From assembly GCF_002795805.1 (NCBI RefSeq), contig NZ_CP018799.1, positions 489,001-553,000 on the forward strand: 64,000 nt of DNA. The letters are read 5' to 3'. The stretch comes from Mariprofundus aestuarium (GTDB lineage Bacteria > Pseudomonadota > Zetaproteobacteria > Mariprofundales > Mariprofundaceae). This document shows positions 40,678 through 50,234 of this stretch, one piece after another (within the stretch, counting starts at the first letter, position 1; every line of letters starts with the position of its first letter). Under the pieces are notes generated by a model that was not told the origin of the DNA, did not search any database, and saw only the letters and a program-made list of their open reading frames with translations. The translations under genes and the position numbers were made by a program.

Positions 40678-41844
40678 TTAGATAGATAGTTCGATCCCGT
40701 CGTCATCATCTCTGGAGCCCTTCTGTAAAATCTCATCGACGCCTGCTTTTCCACCATCACCCTTGGAGTCGTCAATATTTTTCATTTTCATTTTCAGGCG
40801 CAGGTTATTGGCTGAGTCGGCGTTTCTGAGCGCCTCGATCTCGGAAATGGTGCCATCCTGCCAGAGTTGAAACAGTGCCTGGTCAAAGGTGTGCATGCCG
40901 TGCTGCTCGCCGCCCTCCATCGCCTCTTTGATGGTGCTGATATCTCCCTTGAGGATCAGGTCGGCAATGCGCGGGGTATTGATCAGAACCTCAATGGCTG
41001 CAACACGACTACCGCCGGCGGTTTTAACCAGTCGTTGCGAAAGAATGGCACGCAGGTTCATGGCAAGGTTCATGTAGACCTGTTGATGCTGCTCCTCAGG
41101 GAAGAAGTTAATGATGCGCTCCAGTGCCTGATTGGAGTTATTGGCATGCAGTGTAGCCATGGCGAGGTGACCGGTCTCGGCAAAGGCGATGGCGTGCTCC
41201 ATGGTGTCACGTTCGCGAATTTCACCGAGCAGAATGACGTCGGGCGCCTGTCGCAGGGTGTTTTTCAGGGCGGCCTGAAATGAGACGGTATCGGAGCCGA
41301 CCTCGCGCTGGGTGACGAAGCACTTTTTATGTTGATGCATGAACTCGACCGGATCCTCAATGGTGATGATATGGCCTGCCTGATTCGTGTTGCGCCAGTC
41401 CACCATGGCAGCTAGCGAGGTTGACTTACCTGAACCTGTGGCTCCAACCATCAGAACCAGTCCGCGCTTGGTCATGGAGATATCCTTGAATACATCGGGA
41501 AGATTGAGTTCATCGATGGTGGGAATGTCGGTGGTAATCTGGCGGATCACCATGCCCACTGTGCCACGTTGGCGATAGATATTGACGCGGAACCGCCCTA
41601 GTCCCGGATAGGCAGAGGAGAGGTTCATCTCCATGTTTGAGGAGAAGTCCGCCTTCTGTTTCTCGCTCATCAGTTCACCTGCGAGACGCTCAACGGTAAC
41701 CGGGTCAAGTTGCATTTCACCGAGCCTGTGGATTGTGCCGTTAATGCGATAACCCGGAGGGGTTCCTGCCATCAGGTAGAGGTCGGAGGCGCTTTTATCC
41801 ACCATGACCTTTAACAGCTGGCGAATCGAGATATTTTCGGTCAT
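40678..41844 (-). CDS. pilU: Type IV pilus retraction ATPase PilU
   Basis: A 388-residue GspE/PilT-family ATPase. It has Walker A GATGSGKSTS, the Asp box TIEDPVEF, Walker B VILLGEIRE and the His box HLAMATLHANNS. The extended acidic C-terminus (SRDDDDGIELSI) and the Q-R-G-T-V-G-M-V-I-R-Q region match PilU, the accessory retraction motor. The usual pilT neighbour is not present. A convergent arrangement with the DUF748 gene leaves only 15 bases. Confidence 0.9.
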   Translation of the reverse strand: MTENISIRQLLKVMVDKSASDLYLMAGTPPGYRINGTIHRLGEMQLDPVTVERLAGELMSEKQKADFSSNMEMNLSSAYPGLGRFRVNIYRQRGTVGMVIRQITTDIPTIDELNLPDVFKDISMTKRGLVLMVGATGSGKSTSLAAMVDWRNTNQAGHIITIEDPVEFMHQHKKCFVTQREVGSDTVSFQAALKNTLRQAPDVILLGEIRERDTMEHAIAFAETGHLAMATLHANNSNQALERIINFFPEEQHQQVYMNLAMNLRAILSQRLVKTAGGSRVAAIEVLINTPRIADLILKGDISTIKEAMEGGEQHGMHTFDQALFQLWQDGTISEIEALRNADSANNLRLKMKMKNIDDSKGDGGKAGVDEILQKGSRDDDDGIELSI

Positions 41845-41985
41845 GTTGTCTTCCCCGGTAGAAAGGTTTCAACCCAATTATAGAGGTAAATCGCCTCTCA
41901 TCAAACTGCATGATATCCTGTCGCAGGATTATTGAATCTGATATATGATTTTGCGCGAGTATGATGGTGTTTAAAAGGAAGGGGA

Positions 41986-42540
41986 ATGGTCAAATTAATC
42001 GATAAACAGTCGCATATATATCCGATTCTTATCGGTCTGATGGGGTCTGGGAAAACCAGTATCGGAAAGCTCCTCTCCAAAGAACTTGGCGTGCCATTTG
42101 TCGATCTGGATCACTATATCGTTGATAAGGCGGGTAAAACCATCCCTGAAATCTTTGCTGAACAGGGCGAGGAGGGGTTTCGCGAGATTGAGCGTGAAGC
42201 ACTGCGCGAGGTGATCGGCAAACCCGTGGTCTTATCAACCGGTGGCGGAGCTGTCATGCGTGAGGAGAACAGAGTTCTGTTAGAGGCTCACGCTCCGGTC
42301 ATCTGGTTGAAGTCATCCCTTGAATTTCTCGCTGGTCGCATCGATGGCGACCCAAACCGCCCCATGATTGCCGGCCGCGATACATTGAAAACCCTGCAGG
42401 AGCTGGCAGAGATTCGCTATCCCTATTACACACAGTGCGCCGACTATATTTTACATCGCGGAAAGATGAATAAAGCTGCATCGCTACAGGCGGTTCTTGA
42501 GTATCTGAGACAGTGGCAGCATGAGCATGCATATGATTGA
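41986..42540 (+). CDS. aroK: Shikimate kinase
   Basis: A 184-residue P-loop kinase: GLMGSGKTSIGK (Walker A), VDLDHYI, FREIER and STGGGAV (shikimate site), and R-P-M in the lid region. It phosphorylates shikimate in aromatic amino acid synthesis. aroB, its frequent partner, does not follow; the next gene is on the opposite strand. Confidence 0.95.
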   Translation: MVKLIDKQSHIYPILIGLMGSGKTSIGKLLSKELGVPFVDLDHYIVDKAGKTIPEIFAEQGEEGFREIEREALREVIGKPVVLSTGGGAVMREENRVLLEAHAPVIWLKSSLEFLAGRIDGDPNRPMIAGRDTLKTLQELAEIRYPYYTQCADYILHRGKMNKAASLQAVLEYLRQWQHEHAYD

Positions 42541-42574
42541 TTGCCTCTCAGGTGATGAGACTTTTAGCGTAGCC

Positions 42575-42838
42575 TTATAACATCATCCTGACTTCAGGGT
42601 GTGCATGCACTGCCCTGTAGATTTCATCAATCTGGGCCTTGCTCTGGGCAGAGAATGTGATTGTGACCGAAAGGTACTTCCCTGTTTTGCTTGGTCTGGA
42701 TTTGACCGCGGCCTCTCCGAGCTGAGGAATATGGCGGCGGACAATCATGACAATCTCATTTTCAAAGTTAGCGCTGTTATTTCCCATTACCTTGATCGGG
42801 AACTGGCAGGGGAACTCCAGAAGGGTATCTTCATTCAT
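42575..42838 (-). CDS. DUF493 (YbeD-like) protein
   Basis: An 87-residue protein matching the YbeD/DUF493 family: LLEFPCQFPIKVMG at the start, SRPSKTGKYLSVTITF in the middle and IDEIYRAVHAHPEVRMML at the end. The fold is ACT-like and the function is unresolved (a lipoate regulation role was proposed). It lies 18 bases downstream of the DUF3616 gene. Confidence 0.88.
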   Translation of the reverse strand: MNEDTLLEFPCQFPIKVMGNNSANFENEIVMIVRRHIPQLGEAAVKSRPSKTGKYLSVTITFSAQSKAQIDEIYRAVHAHPEVRMML

Positions 42839-42856
42839 GGTGCCGGACTCTAGCGC

Positions 42857-43837
42857 TCATCTGTTGATTGTGTAGCGCCGGGGGGCGCCGCCCTTGATGC
42901 CATCAAACATAATGATGATGTTGTAAAACAGATCTGTTGCGCCTTCCACGGCAATTGCCTCTGCTCTACCGCCAGCAGGCGGCCTGATCCCTGAGATCAA
43001 TTTCAACGTCCCATTACGGCTTCCGGGCAAGGTGTCGAGACCATTCCAGTGGTAGAGGCGATACTCATTCGGTAGTTCTACAACAGGGCCTGCAAGCAGG
43101 ATGAAGCCGTCAGGGACACTCACCATACCCCGAATGCCAAGCCCTCCAAGATTGAGGTAGAGCAGTCGATAGCTCTTTTCGGGGTTGTCGAAATCCAGCT
43201 GCATAACCGCTACGAAGCCGCCTCGAAGCACAGGGCCCCGGAAACCGAGGTAGAGCTGTCCGTTTTTTGCTGCGATAGCTTCGATATCGACGCCGTTCTC
43301 CTTGGATGGGATGGCGGAAAAAGGGGCGAGAATGGGGTCGTTGCTTATGATCTTGGCGAGAGAGATCTGTTTGCGTTCGGTCACGTTGTTCATGCTATCC
43401 AGTGTTAATCGAAAGAGTTGCTTGCGCCCCGGTTCCATTTTAATCGTAGCCAGCCGATTCAGGTTCTTTTTGTACTCTGTTTCAGGCTTGATTTGTTTTC
43501 TGGCCAGTGCGTGTGAGCCGTTTACGTAGATGCGGTTTTCCTCGACAGCAAGTCCCTCGATATCGAGTTCGCGCCCATGTTCCTTGTCACCCCTGTAGAC
43601 GAGTATGTTGCTGCTGACGCGGTAGTTGTCACCTTCGCGCTTAAGCAGCTGGATGTAATTTTCATTTTTGTCATGACCAACAGCTTCATCGGCACCGATC
43701 ACAAGAATATCGCCCAGAAAAGCGGCTGCACTGATATCGTGCTCAGCATGAATTGCGCCGTGCAGGTTGATCTCATCAAATGCCATGGCCGGGGGGGCGA
43801 ACAGCAACAGGGATAAAAGGTAGGATGCGACTCTCAT
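42857..43837 (-). CDS. Exported DUF3616-like protein
   Basis: A 326-residue protein with signal peptide MRVASYLLSLLLFAPPAMA. Its beta-propeller-like sequence contains DIEGLAVEENRIYVNGSHA, DIEAIAAKNGQLYLGFRGP and GRAEAIAVEG, three related blade-like segments typical of DUF3616. Function is unknown; the phytase-like propellers of similar proteins suggest an extracytoplasmic role. Confidence 0.72.
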   Translation of the reverse strand: MRVASYLLSLLLFAPPAMAFDEINLHGAIHAEHDISAAAFLGDILVIGADEAVGHDKNENYIQLLKREGDNYRVSSNILVYRGDKEHGRELDIEGLAVEENRIYVNGSHALARKQIKPETEYKKNLNRLATIKMEPGRKQLFRLTLDSMNNVTERKQISLAKIISNDPILAPFSAIPSKENGVDIEAIAAKNGQLYLGFRGPVLRGGFVAVMQLDFDNPEKSYRLLYLNLGGLGIRGMVSVPDGFILLAGPVVELPNEYRLYHWNGLDTLPGSRNGTLKLISGIRPPAGGRAEAIAVEGATDLFYNIIIMFDGIKGGAPRRYTINR

Positions 43838-43941
43838 TGGTAACAGCCTAGTTGCCCCGTTCAGGCAGGCAAGAAAAACGGGCCGCCGATCCTGCTATCA
43901 ATCACAGACGGAAGGGCGACCCGTGGGTTTAACAAACGCGC

Positions 43942-44439
43942 CTATTTCTTGTCGGAGAACTTGCACTCTTTCTTTTTGCCATAACGTGCCTGTTTTGCGG
44001 CGGCATACTCCTCTTTGCTCAGTGTACCATCTTTATTGGTGTCTGCTGCTGTAAATGAGTCGTCTATGCGTTTGGCTTTGCGCAGATCACTGTCCGCATC
44101 GGTCAGGAAACCATCACCGTTGGCATCAAGGTACTCAAACTTCTTCTTCATGCGGTCATTGTGTGCAGCGGTGAACTCTTTCAGAGAGACCTTGCCGTCT
44201 TTGTTGCTGTCCAGGTTAGCCGTGCCTTTGCCACAATCATGCTTGCCGAGAGGGCAGTTTTTGTGGTTTTCGCAATCCTTGTGGCCAAGCGGACAGGCAG
44301 CTTTGCTGTCACATTTATGGGCGCCCAGCGGGCAGTCGGCATGAGGACCACCTTGCCCGTGATGACCATGGCCGGCCAGTGCTGCGGTGGGCAGCGATAG
44401 AGCTGCTACAGCAAAAATTGACAATAGAATGCGCTTCAT
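43942..44439 (-). CDS. Exported EF-hand protein with Cys/His repeats
   Basis: A 165-residue protein: signal peptide ending AALA/GHGHH, then three Cys-His units (DCPLGAHKC, ACPLGHKDC, NCPLGKHDC), then three calcium-type EF-hand loops (DSNKDGKVSLKEF, DANGDGFLTDADS, DTNKDGTLSKEEY). Predicted to bind calcium and, through the CPLG units, a soft or transition metal in the periplasm or outside the cell. The ATG at 44439 follows GGAGG. It is divergent from the rnf operon. EF-hand function is well supported; the role of the Cys repeats is not known. Confidence 0.85.
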   Translation of the reverse strand: MKRILLSIFAVAALSLPTAALAGHGHHGQGGPHADCPLGAHKCDSKAACPLGHKDCENHKNCPLGKHDCGKGTANLDSNKDGKVSLKEFTAAHNDRMKKKFEYLDANGDGFLTDADSDLRKAKRIDDSFTAADTNKDGTLSKEEYAAAKQARYGKKKECKFSDKK

Positions 44440-44656
44440 AATTCCTCCAGATGGTGTTGTGAAATAATCAGGTGCGACGATAGAAGAGAGAAGGTTAATG
44501 TTCAATGAAGCATGCAATGCCTCTTAATATTGCTCCCTGAACATAGAATCCTTCCCAAGTTTGGTGATTAACCGGGCTTAAATGACTCGAATTCGGTAAA
44601 AGTGTGGGTTTTATGCGGTGTACGCAGATGGCGCATCCCCCTATACTCCCGCGCCT

Positions 44657-45238
44657 ATGACTGAAATTGCACTGATTCTGCTCTCGGCTGTACTGGTGAA
44701 TAACTATGTGCTGACCAAGTTCCTTGGTATCTGCCCGTTTCTTGGCACCTCAGGTAAGGTGGAGACTGCCGTAGGCATGTCCTTTGCCGTGATGTTCGTG
44801 ATGACGCTGGCATCGACCGCCTCATGGCTGGTGCAGAAGTATGTGCTGGTCCCACTTGATCTCGAATACCTGCAGACCATCTTCTTTATCCTGATCATCG
44901 CCTCGCTGGTGCAGTTTATTGAGATGATGATCCACAAAACCAGCCCGGTTCTCTATCAGGGTCTGGGCATCTTCCTGCCGTTGATTACCACCAACTGTGC
45001 AGTGCTCGGTGTGGCGATCCTTAATGTTCAGCAGGAGCAGACCTTTCTGACCTCCGCGCTCTATGGCTTTGGTGCAGCCCTTGGCTTTGCACTGGTGCTG
45101 ATCCTCTTTTCCGGCATTCGCGAGCGTATCGAGATTGCGCCGGTTCCCAAGCTGTTCAAAGGTTCACCGCTGGCGCTGATTACCGCCGGCATGATGAGCC
45201 TGGCATTTATGGGCTTCTCTGGCCTCGTGAAGATTTAA
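44657..45238 (+). CDS. rnfA: Rnf complex subunit A
   Basis: A 193-residue six-helix membrane protein ([32 protein letters not shown]). It forms with RnfE the central membrane module that holds a 2Fe-2S cluster in characterised complexes; each half contributes a Cys such as the one in ICPF and that in TTNCAVLG. First gene of the rnf operon, with six bases to rnfB. No clear ribosome-binding site for the chosen ATG, which is the family start. Confidence 0.95.
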   Translation: MTEIALILLSAVLVNNYVLTKFLGICPFLGTSGKVETAVGMSFAVMFVMTLASTASWLVQKYVLVPLDLEYLQTIFFILIIASLVQFIEMMIHKTSPVLYQGLGIFLPLITTNCAVLGVAILNVQQEQTFLTSALYGFGAALGFALVLILFSGIRERIEIAPVPKLFKGSPLALITAGMMSLAFMGFSGLVKI

Positions 45239-45244
45239 GTTTCG

Positions 45245-45829
45245 ATGACACAGCTATTGTATGCACTGCTCAGTCTGGGCGCGTTTGCTCTGCTGGCCGG
45301 AATTGTTCTGGCCGTGGCGCAGAAAGTTTTCCATGTCGAGGGCGATCCGATGGTCGACAAGGTCGATGCGCTACTGCCGCAGACCCAGTGTGGTCAGTGC
45401 GGTTATCCCGGCTGCAAACCCTATGCTGAGGCAGTGTCCAGCGGTGCGGCTGATGTGAACCACTGTGTTCCCGGTGGTGAGCGTACCATGCTGGCCATCG
45501 CCGACCTGATGGGCGTGGAGCCCAAGGATCTCGAGCAGGAGGCGAGCGCGCCAATGACCGCTTTTGTACGCGAGGATGAGTGCATAGGTTGCACACTCTG
45601 CATCAAGGCCTGTCCAGTTGATGCGATTGTCGGTGCGCCGAAGCAGTATCACACCGTGATTTCCGATCACTGCACCGGCTGCACACTCTGTATTGAGCCC
45701 TGCCCGGTGGATTGCATTGATATGTTGATGAAACCTGAGTTGATTGAACACTGGTCCTGGCCGCTGCCGGACACCACCCGTGCACAACTGGGTCACGAAA
45801 GGCGGGACACCCATGCCGGCCATGCTTAG
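45245..45829 (+). CDS. rnfB: Rnf complex subunit B (ferredoxin-like)
   Basis: A 194-residue subunit: N-terminal membrane helix, the first 4Fe-4S site (TQCGQCGYPGCKPYAEA) and two ferredoxin clusters (CIGCTLCIKACP and CTGCTLCIEPCP). RnfB is the likely entry point for electrons from ferredoxin. It overlaps rnfC by 17 bases. Confidence 0.95.
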   Translation: MTQLLYALLSLGAFALLAGIVLAVAQKVFHVEGDPMVDKVDALLPQTQCGQCGYPGCKPYAEAVSSGAADVNHCVPGGERTMLAIADLMGVEPKDLEQEASAPMTAFVREDECIGCTLCIKACPVDAIVGAPKQYHTVISDHCTGCTLCIEPCPVDCIDMLMKPELIEHWSWPLPDTTRAQLGHERRDTHAGHA

Positions 45830-47360
45830 AAAACTTGCCCAGAGACTCGGTATGCTGCAGCACAGCTTTGCTGGTGGTGTGCATCCCGAGATGTTTAAGG
45901 TGACAGCCGGCTTGCCGATTGAGGTGGCTCCGATTGCGCCTGTTCATATTCTGCCGATGAAACAGCATATCGGCGAGGCCTGCTCGCCACTGGTGAAGGT
46001 TGGAGACCGGGTGCTGCGTGGCCAGAAGATCGCCAAATCAGAAGGCTATCTCTCCGTACCGGTACATGCGCCGACCTCAGGGCGCGTGGTGAGGATCGAA
46101 GAGCATGCAATTCCGCACCCATCGGGTATGGGACTGCCATGTATTTTTGTTGAATCTGATGGTCTGGATGAGGTGGATGAGAGCCTTGAGCCAATGGCCG
46201 ACTGGCGTGAAATTAACCCCGCCATTCTGCGGGAGAGAGTCCGTATGTGTGGCCTTGCCGGCCTTGGCGGTGCGGTATTCCCGACCTTTATCAAGCTGAT
46301 TCAGGATAAGCGCTTTCCTATTGAAACACTGGTTCTCAATGGTATCGAGTGTGAGCCCTGGCTGACCAACGATCATCGAATGATGCTCGAGAACCCCGAT
46401 GATATTTTAAGTGGCATGGCGATTGTCATGCATATGGTGGGTGCAAAATCCGGCATCATCGCGATTGAGGACAACAAACCTGATGCAGCTACTGCTATGC
46501 GCGAGGCTCTCTCCAGAGCCTCGGACATGGAGAACGTGCGAGTTGTTGTGCTGCCGACCCGTTATCCGCAGGGCAGTGAAAAGCAGCTGATCTATTCGCT
46601 GACCGGCAAAGAGGTGGCGGCTGGGCGGCTGCCGATGCATATCGGCGTTGTCTGTCAGAACGTGGGTACCAGCAAGGCTGTTCACGATGCTGTGATGCTG
46701 GGGCGCACACTTACCGAGAGGCTTGTTACCGTCAGTGGTGATGCCTGTGACAACCCGGCCACCATGTCAGTACGCCTGGGTATGCCGGTACGCACACTTT
46801 TTGCCCAGCGTGGGCTGGATGACCTCAGTGGTCTGCACCTGCTGCATGGTGGCCCGATGATGGGTGAACGGTTGAAGAACGTTGATGTGCCGGTGATTAA
46901 ATCGACCACCGGACTCCTGGCGATGTCGAATGCAACGATGCAGCAGGCGCATACCGAAGAGCAGCCCTGTATTCGCTGCGGCCACTGCAGTGAGGCGTGC
47001 CCGGTTCATCTGGTGCCAAACCTGCTGGCTGATGCCTGTCGCAGTGATCAGTTCGACAAGGCTGAAAACTACCATCTTTTTGACTGTATTGAGTGCGGCA
47101 GCTGCTCTTATGTCTGCCCATCCAATATTCCGCTGGTTCACTATTTCCGCTACGGCAAAGGGCAGATCGCCCAGACCCGACGCGAACAGATCTTCGCTGA
47201 GGCATCGCGCAAACGTTCGGAGGCGCGTGATGCGCGTATCGAGGCGGAAAAGGCTGAGAAGGCTGCGCGTCGATCAAGGGTGCGGCAGGAACATGCACCT
47301 GTGAAAACAGGTGAAACAGTGGAACCAGAAGCAAAAGATGCAACACAGGAGAAGAGCTGA
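45813..47360 (+). CDS. rnfC: Rnf complex subunit C (NADH-binding)
   Basis: A 515-residue soluble subunit that carries FMN and binds NAD(H). The glycine-rich nucleotide site lies in MCGLAGLGGAVFPTFIK, and two 4Fe-4S motifs are CIRCGHCSEACP and CIECGSCSYVCP. The start at 45813 (MPAMLRK) is preceded by GGCGGG. A charged, Lys/Glu-rich C-terminal tail follows, shorter than the long Ala-rich tail of some gammaproteobacteria. Confidence 0.95.
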   Translation: MPAMLRKLAQRLGMLQHSFAGGVHPEMFKVTAGLPIEVAPIAPVHILPMKQHIGEACSPLVKVGDRVLRGQKIAKSEGYLSVPVHAPTSGRVVRIEEHAIPHPSGMGLPCIFVESDGLDEVDESLEPMADWREINPAILRERVRMCGLAGLGGAVFPTFIKLIQDKRFPIETLVLNGIECEPWLTNDHRMMLENPDDILSGMAIVMHMVGAKSGIIAIEDNKPDAATAMREALSRASDMENVRVVVLPTRYPQGSEKQLIYSLTGKEVAAGRLPMHIGVVCQNVGTSKAVHDAVMLGRTLTERLVTVSGDACDNPATMSVRLGMPVRTLFAQRGLDDLSGLHLLHGGPMMGERLKNVDVPVIKSTTGLLAMSNATMQQAHTEEQPCIRCGHCSEACPVHLVPNLLADACRSDQFDKAENYHLFDCIECGSCSYVCPSNIPLVHYFRYGKGQIAQTRREQIFAEASRKRSEARDARIEAEKAEKAARRSRVRQEHAPVKTGETVEPEAKDATQEKS

Positions 47361-48427
47361 TGCCGGTGATGCTTAGTCCGCCGCATGCCCATGGCGGCGA
47401 TTCAATCCGCATGACCATGCTGACGGTCATCCTGGCGCTGCTTCCTGCGACGGCGATCAGTGTCTACCTGTTCGGCTGGCTGGCGGTTCTGCTGATTGTT
47501 ACATGCATGGGTACGGCACTGTTAACCGAAGCGCTCTGTCTGAAATGGATGAAGCGCCCACTCTCTACGTTGCTTGATAATTCAGCCGCGCTTACCGGCC
47601 TCTTCCTGGCACTTACGCTGCCTGCAGCGGTACCGTGGTGGATGGCGGTGCTCGCCTCTGTCTTTGCTATTGTGCTTGGCAAGCAGATCTATGGTGGCCT
47701 GGGCTATAACATCTTCAATCCGGCACTCTCGGCACGCATTATCCTGCTGATCTCATTTCCGCTGCATATGACAACGTGGATTATGCCGATGTCAGCTGTA
47801 GAGCCTGCGCTGAACCTCTACGACTTCTCGCTCTGCCTCAGCTTTTTCCTAGTAGGTCCCGATGCGCTGAAGGTTGGCTTTGATGCCATATCAATGGCCT
47901 CTCCGCTGGGTTATGTGAAGACCGAAGCGACTCTCGGCGTTCCTGTGAGTGAGGCGCTTAATGCTTACAACTACAGTTACCTGAACGCTTTCCTCGGGTT
48001 TGAGGCAGGAAGTATCGGTGAAACCAGTGCACTGGCGCTGTTGATTGGCGGCATCTTTCTGCTCGCACGCCACACCATCACCTGGCATATCCCATTCTCC
48101 TATATTGCCACAGTACTGCTTTTGGCGGGGCTGTTTAATGCGCTTTATCCCGAGCAGTTTACGCCGCCGCTGTTTCATCTATTCGCTGGTGGCCTGATTC
48201 TCTGTGCCTTTTTCATGGCTACCGATCCGGTCTCTTCGCCTGTGACGCCGCTCGGCCAGATTGTTTTCGGTATCGGTTGCGGTGTGCTGACCTGGAGCAT
48301 TCGCAGCTTTGGTGGCTATCCGGAAGGTGCGATGTTTGCCGTGCTGCTGATGAACTGCGCCGTGCCACTGATCGACCACTACTTCAGGCCACGCGTTTAC
48401 GGTTACAAAAGTGGGGGCAGATCATGA
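47360..48427 (+). CDS. rnfD: Rnf complex subunit D
   Basis: A 355-residue membrane subunit with about ten helices; NqrB-like. In this family an FMN is bound covalently to the Thr of a D-x-x-(S/T)-G-A-T motif. Here the matching segment is [10 protein letters not shown] (residues 175-184): Ser-181 replaces the acceptor Thr and Met replaces Gly, so attachment must be to Ser or may be altered. Overlaps: one base with rnfC, four bases with rnfG. Confidence 0.93.
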   Translation: MPVMLSPPHAHGGDSIRMTMLTVILALLPATAISVYLFGWLAVLLIVTCMGTALLTEALCLKWMKRPLSTLLDNSAALTGLFLALTLPAAVPWWMAVLASVFAIVLGKQIYGGLGYNIFNPALSARIILLISFPLHMTTWIMPMSAVEPALNLYDFSLCLSFFLVGPDALKVGFDAISMASPLGYVKTEATLGVPVSEALNAYNYSYLNAFLGFEAGSIGETSALALLIGGIFLLARHTITWHIPFSYIATVLLLAGLFNALYPEQFTPPLFHLFAGGLILCAFFMATDPVSSPVTPLGQIVFGIGCGVLTWSIRSFGGYPEGAMFAVLLMNCAVPLIDHYFRPRVYGYKSGGRS

Positions 48428-49074
48428 TGTTTGATCGTGATCAGGGGCGCATGGTGCTGGCGATTTTTGTCGTGGCTCTGCTGGCTGCGGCGATTGTGGG
48501 GCTGACAGATATCTTCACCCGCGAACCGATCGCCAGAGCTCAAAAAGAGGCGCTGCACAAGGCGCTGGTGCAGGTGCTTCCCAAGCATGCCAATGATGCG
48601 CAGGCTGATCTTCTTATGATTGGTGATGCGACCATCTATCCCGGCAAGGATGCACTTGGCAATGTGCGTGGTTTTGCTTGGGAGGTCATCGCGCCCGATG
48701 GCTATTCAGGTTCAATCCGTACCCTGGTTGGTGTGCGGCCGGATGGGGAGATCCATGCGGTTCGTGTCACCAATCATCTTGAAACCCCCGGTCTGGGTGA
48801 TGGCATTGTTAGGAATCACGCCTGGTTACAGAGTTTTGCAGGGCGAATGCTGGAGGGAACCCGCTGGAAGGTGAAAAAAGATGGCGGTGACTTCGATCAG
48901 TTCACCGGTGCTACGATTACGCCGCGGGCGGTTGTGAAGGCGGTTAAGGGTGCGCTGGAGTTTTACAACAGCCATCGACAGGCTATTCTAGATGCAGTGG
49001 ATGAGCAGAATGCCAAACCACGCGGAGCTGAAGTGTCGGGGCATGGGATGAAGCTGGAGACGAAGATTGACTAA
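48424..49074 (+). CDS. rnfG: Rnf complex subunit G
   Basis: A 216-residue periplasm-facing subunit with one N-terminal helix and the covalent FMN motif [13 protein letters not shown] (Thr acceptor intact). It begins within the rnfD stop (ATGA). Electrons pass through this flavin across the membrane in current models. Confidence 0.95.
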   Translation: MMFDRDQGRMVLAIFVVALLAAAIVGLTDIFTREPIARAQKEALHKALVQVLPKHANDAQADLLMIGDATIYPGKDALGNVRGFAWEVIAPDGYSGSIRTLVGVRPDGEIHAVRVTNHLETPGLGDGIVRNHAWLQSFAGRMLEGTRWKVKKDGGDFDQFTGATITPRAVVKAVKGALEFYNSHRQAILDAVDEQNAKPRGAEVSGHGMKLETKID

Positions 49075-49714
49075 ATCGGAAGTATTTTACGACGGGTTCT
49101 GGCACAACAATACCATCTTTGCCCAGTTGCTCGGCATGTGTCCGCTACTCGGTGTGACCACGTCGGCGGAGAACGGTTTCTGGATGGGGGCAGCCACGCT
49201 GCTGGTGCTGCTGGGCTCCAATCTGGTGGTATCTCTGGTGCGCGACATGATCCCGAAGAATGTGCGTATCCCCGCCTATATTACGATCATCGCAGCCTTT
49301 GTGACGGTGGTGGGGATGGCGATGAATGCCTGGATGCACGAGATGTATCTGATACTTGGCCTGTTTATCCCGTTGATTGTGGTGAACTGTGCGATTCTTG
49401 GGCGCGCCGAGGCATTTGCCAGCAAGAATTCAGTCTCCGATTCGGTTGTGGATGCGCTGGCTGTCAGTGCAGGTTTTACCTTTGCGCTGGTTGTGCTCGG
49501 TGGTGTGCGTGAACTGTTAGGGCAGGGCGAGCTGTTTGGCTTTGTTATCTTCGGCGACTCGTATCCGGATGTGCTGATGTTTATCCTGCCACCGGGAGCG
49601 TTTATCGCACTGGGCTTTATCCTGGCTGGTGTAAACCTTATCAATCACAAGCTTAAACAGCGGGCAGAAGCGTCGGTGGCAGTGGCTACTGCAGAAACTG
49701 CGGAGGCAAAATGA
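49067..49714 (+). CDS. rnfE: Rnf complex subunit E
   Basis: A 215-residue six-helix partner of RnfA ([32 protein letters not shown]). Start codon is TTG at 49067, overlapping the rnfG end by eight bases. The operon order A-B-C-D-G-E is standard. Confidence 0.93.
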   Translation: MTKSEVFYDGFWHNNTIFAQLLGMCPLLGVTTSAENGFWMGAATLLVLLGSNLVVSLVRDMIPKNVRIPAYITIIAAFVTVVGMAMNAWMHEMYLILGLFIPLIVVNCAILGRAEAFASKNSVSDSVVDALAVSAGFTFALVVLGGVRELLGQGELFGFVIFGDSYPDVLMFILPPGAFIALGFILAGVNLINHKLKQRAEASVAVATAETAEAK

Positions 49715-49896
49715 GCGGATTAACCTTTTGGCTGATTGTACTGGCGGTCGGCATTTTTCTCTGGTGGCTTGCCTATGTTGCAACAGCCCAGATGCGCGTG
49801 GGCAAGAACCTGGAGCGCGAAGAACAGGCACGCAGGAACCTTGAGATGCATGCCAAAAAGCTGGCTGAAGAGGCTGCCGAAAAAGAGGAGAGCTGA
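49711..49896 (+). CDS. Small membrane protein in the rnf operon
   Basis: A 61-residue protein with a single N-terminal helix (LTFWLIVLAVGIFLWWLAYV) and a charged Lys/Glu-rich cytoplasmic helix. It is translationally coupled both upstream (ATGA with rnfE) and downstream (one-base overlap with the tautomerase). It is not RnfH, which is soluble and ubiquitin-like. It may be a small accessory subunit of Rnf; this is inferred from position only. Confidence 0.75.
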   Translation: MSGLTFWLIVLAVGIFLWWLAYVATAQMRVGKNLEREEQARRNLEMHAKKLAEEAAEKEES

Positions 49897-50234
49897 TGCC
49901 CTATCTTCATATTCATACCAATGTGACAGTTGAAAACCCTGCTGGTTTTCTGGCTCACTTCTCCCACGCTATTGCGGTAACGCTGGAGAAGCCGGAGTCC
50001 TATGTGATGGTTGAGCTCTCCGACCGGCGTTTGATGTCCTTTGCCGGTTCAGATTTGCCGCTGGCTTTTATTGAGCTTAAAAGCATTGGCCTTTCGCCCG
50101 CTGACACAGCGCACGTATCGGCCAAGCTTTCAAAGCTGATTCATCAGCAACTGGATATCGATATGTCGCGCATCTACATTGAGTTCGAGTCGCCGGATCG
50201 TGATATGTTCGGCTGGAAAGGTGGTACATTTTAA
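49896..50234 (+). CDS. MIF/tautomerase-superfamily protein
   Basis: A 112-residue protein starting MPYLHIHTNV. The N-terminal Pro, exposed after Met removal, is the catalytic base of the tautomerase superfamily. The pattern K-P-E-S-Y-V-M-V and the ending DMSRIYIEFESPDRDMFGWKGGTF resemble macrophage migration inhibitory factor homologs (phenylpyruvate tautomerase). Substrate unknown. It is wedged between the rnf genes and def with one-base junctions. Confidence 0.8.
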   Translation: MPYLHIHTNVTVENPAGFLAHFSHAIAVTLEKPESYVMVELSDRRLMSFAGSDLPLAFIELKSIGLSPADTAHVSAKLSKLIHQQLDIDMSRIYIEFESPDRDMFGWKGGTF

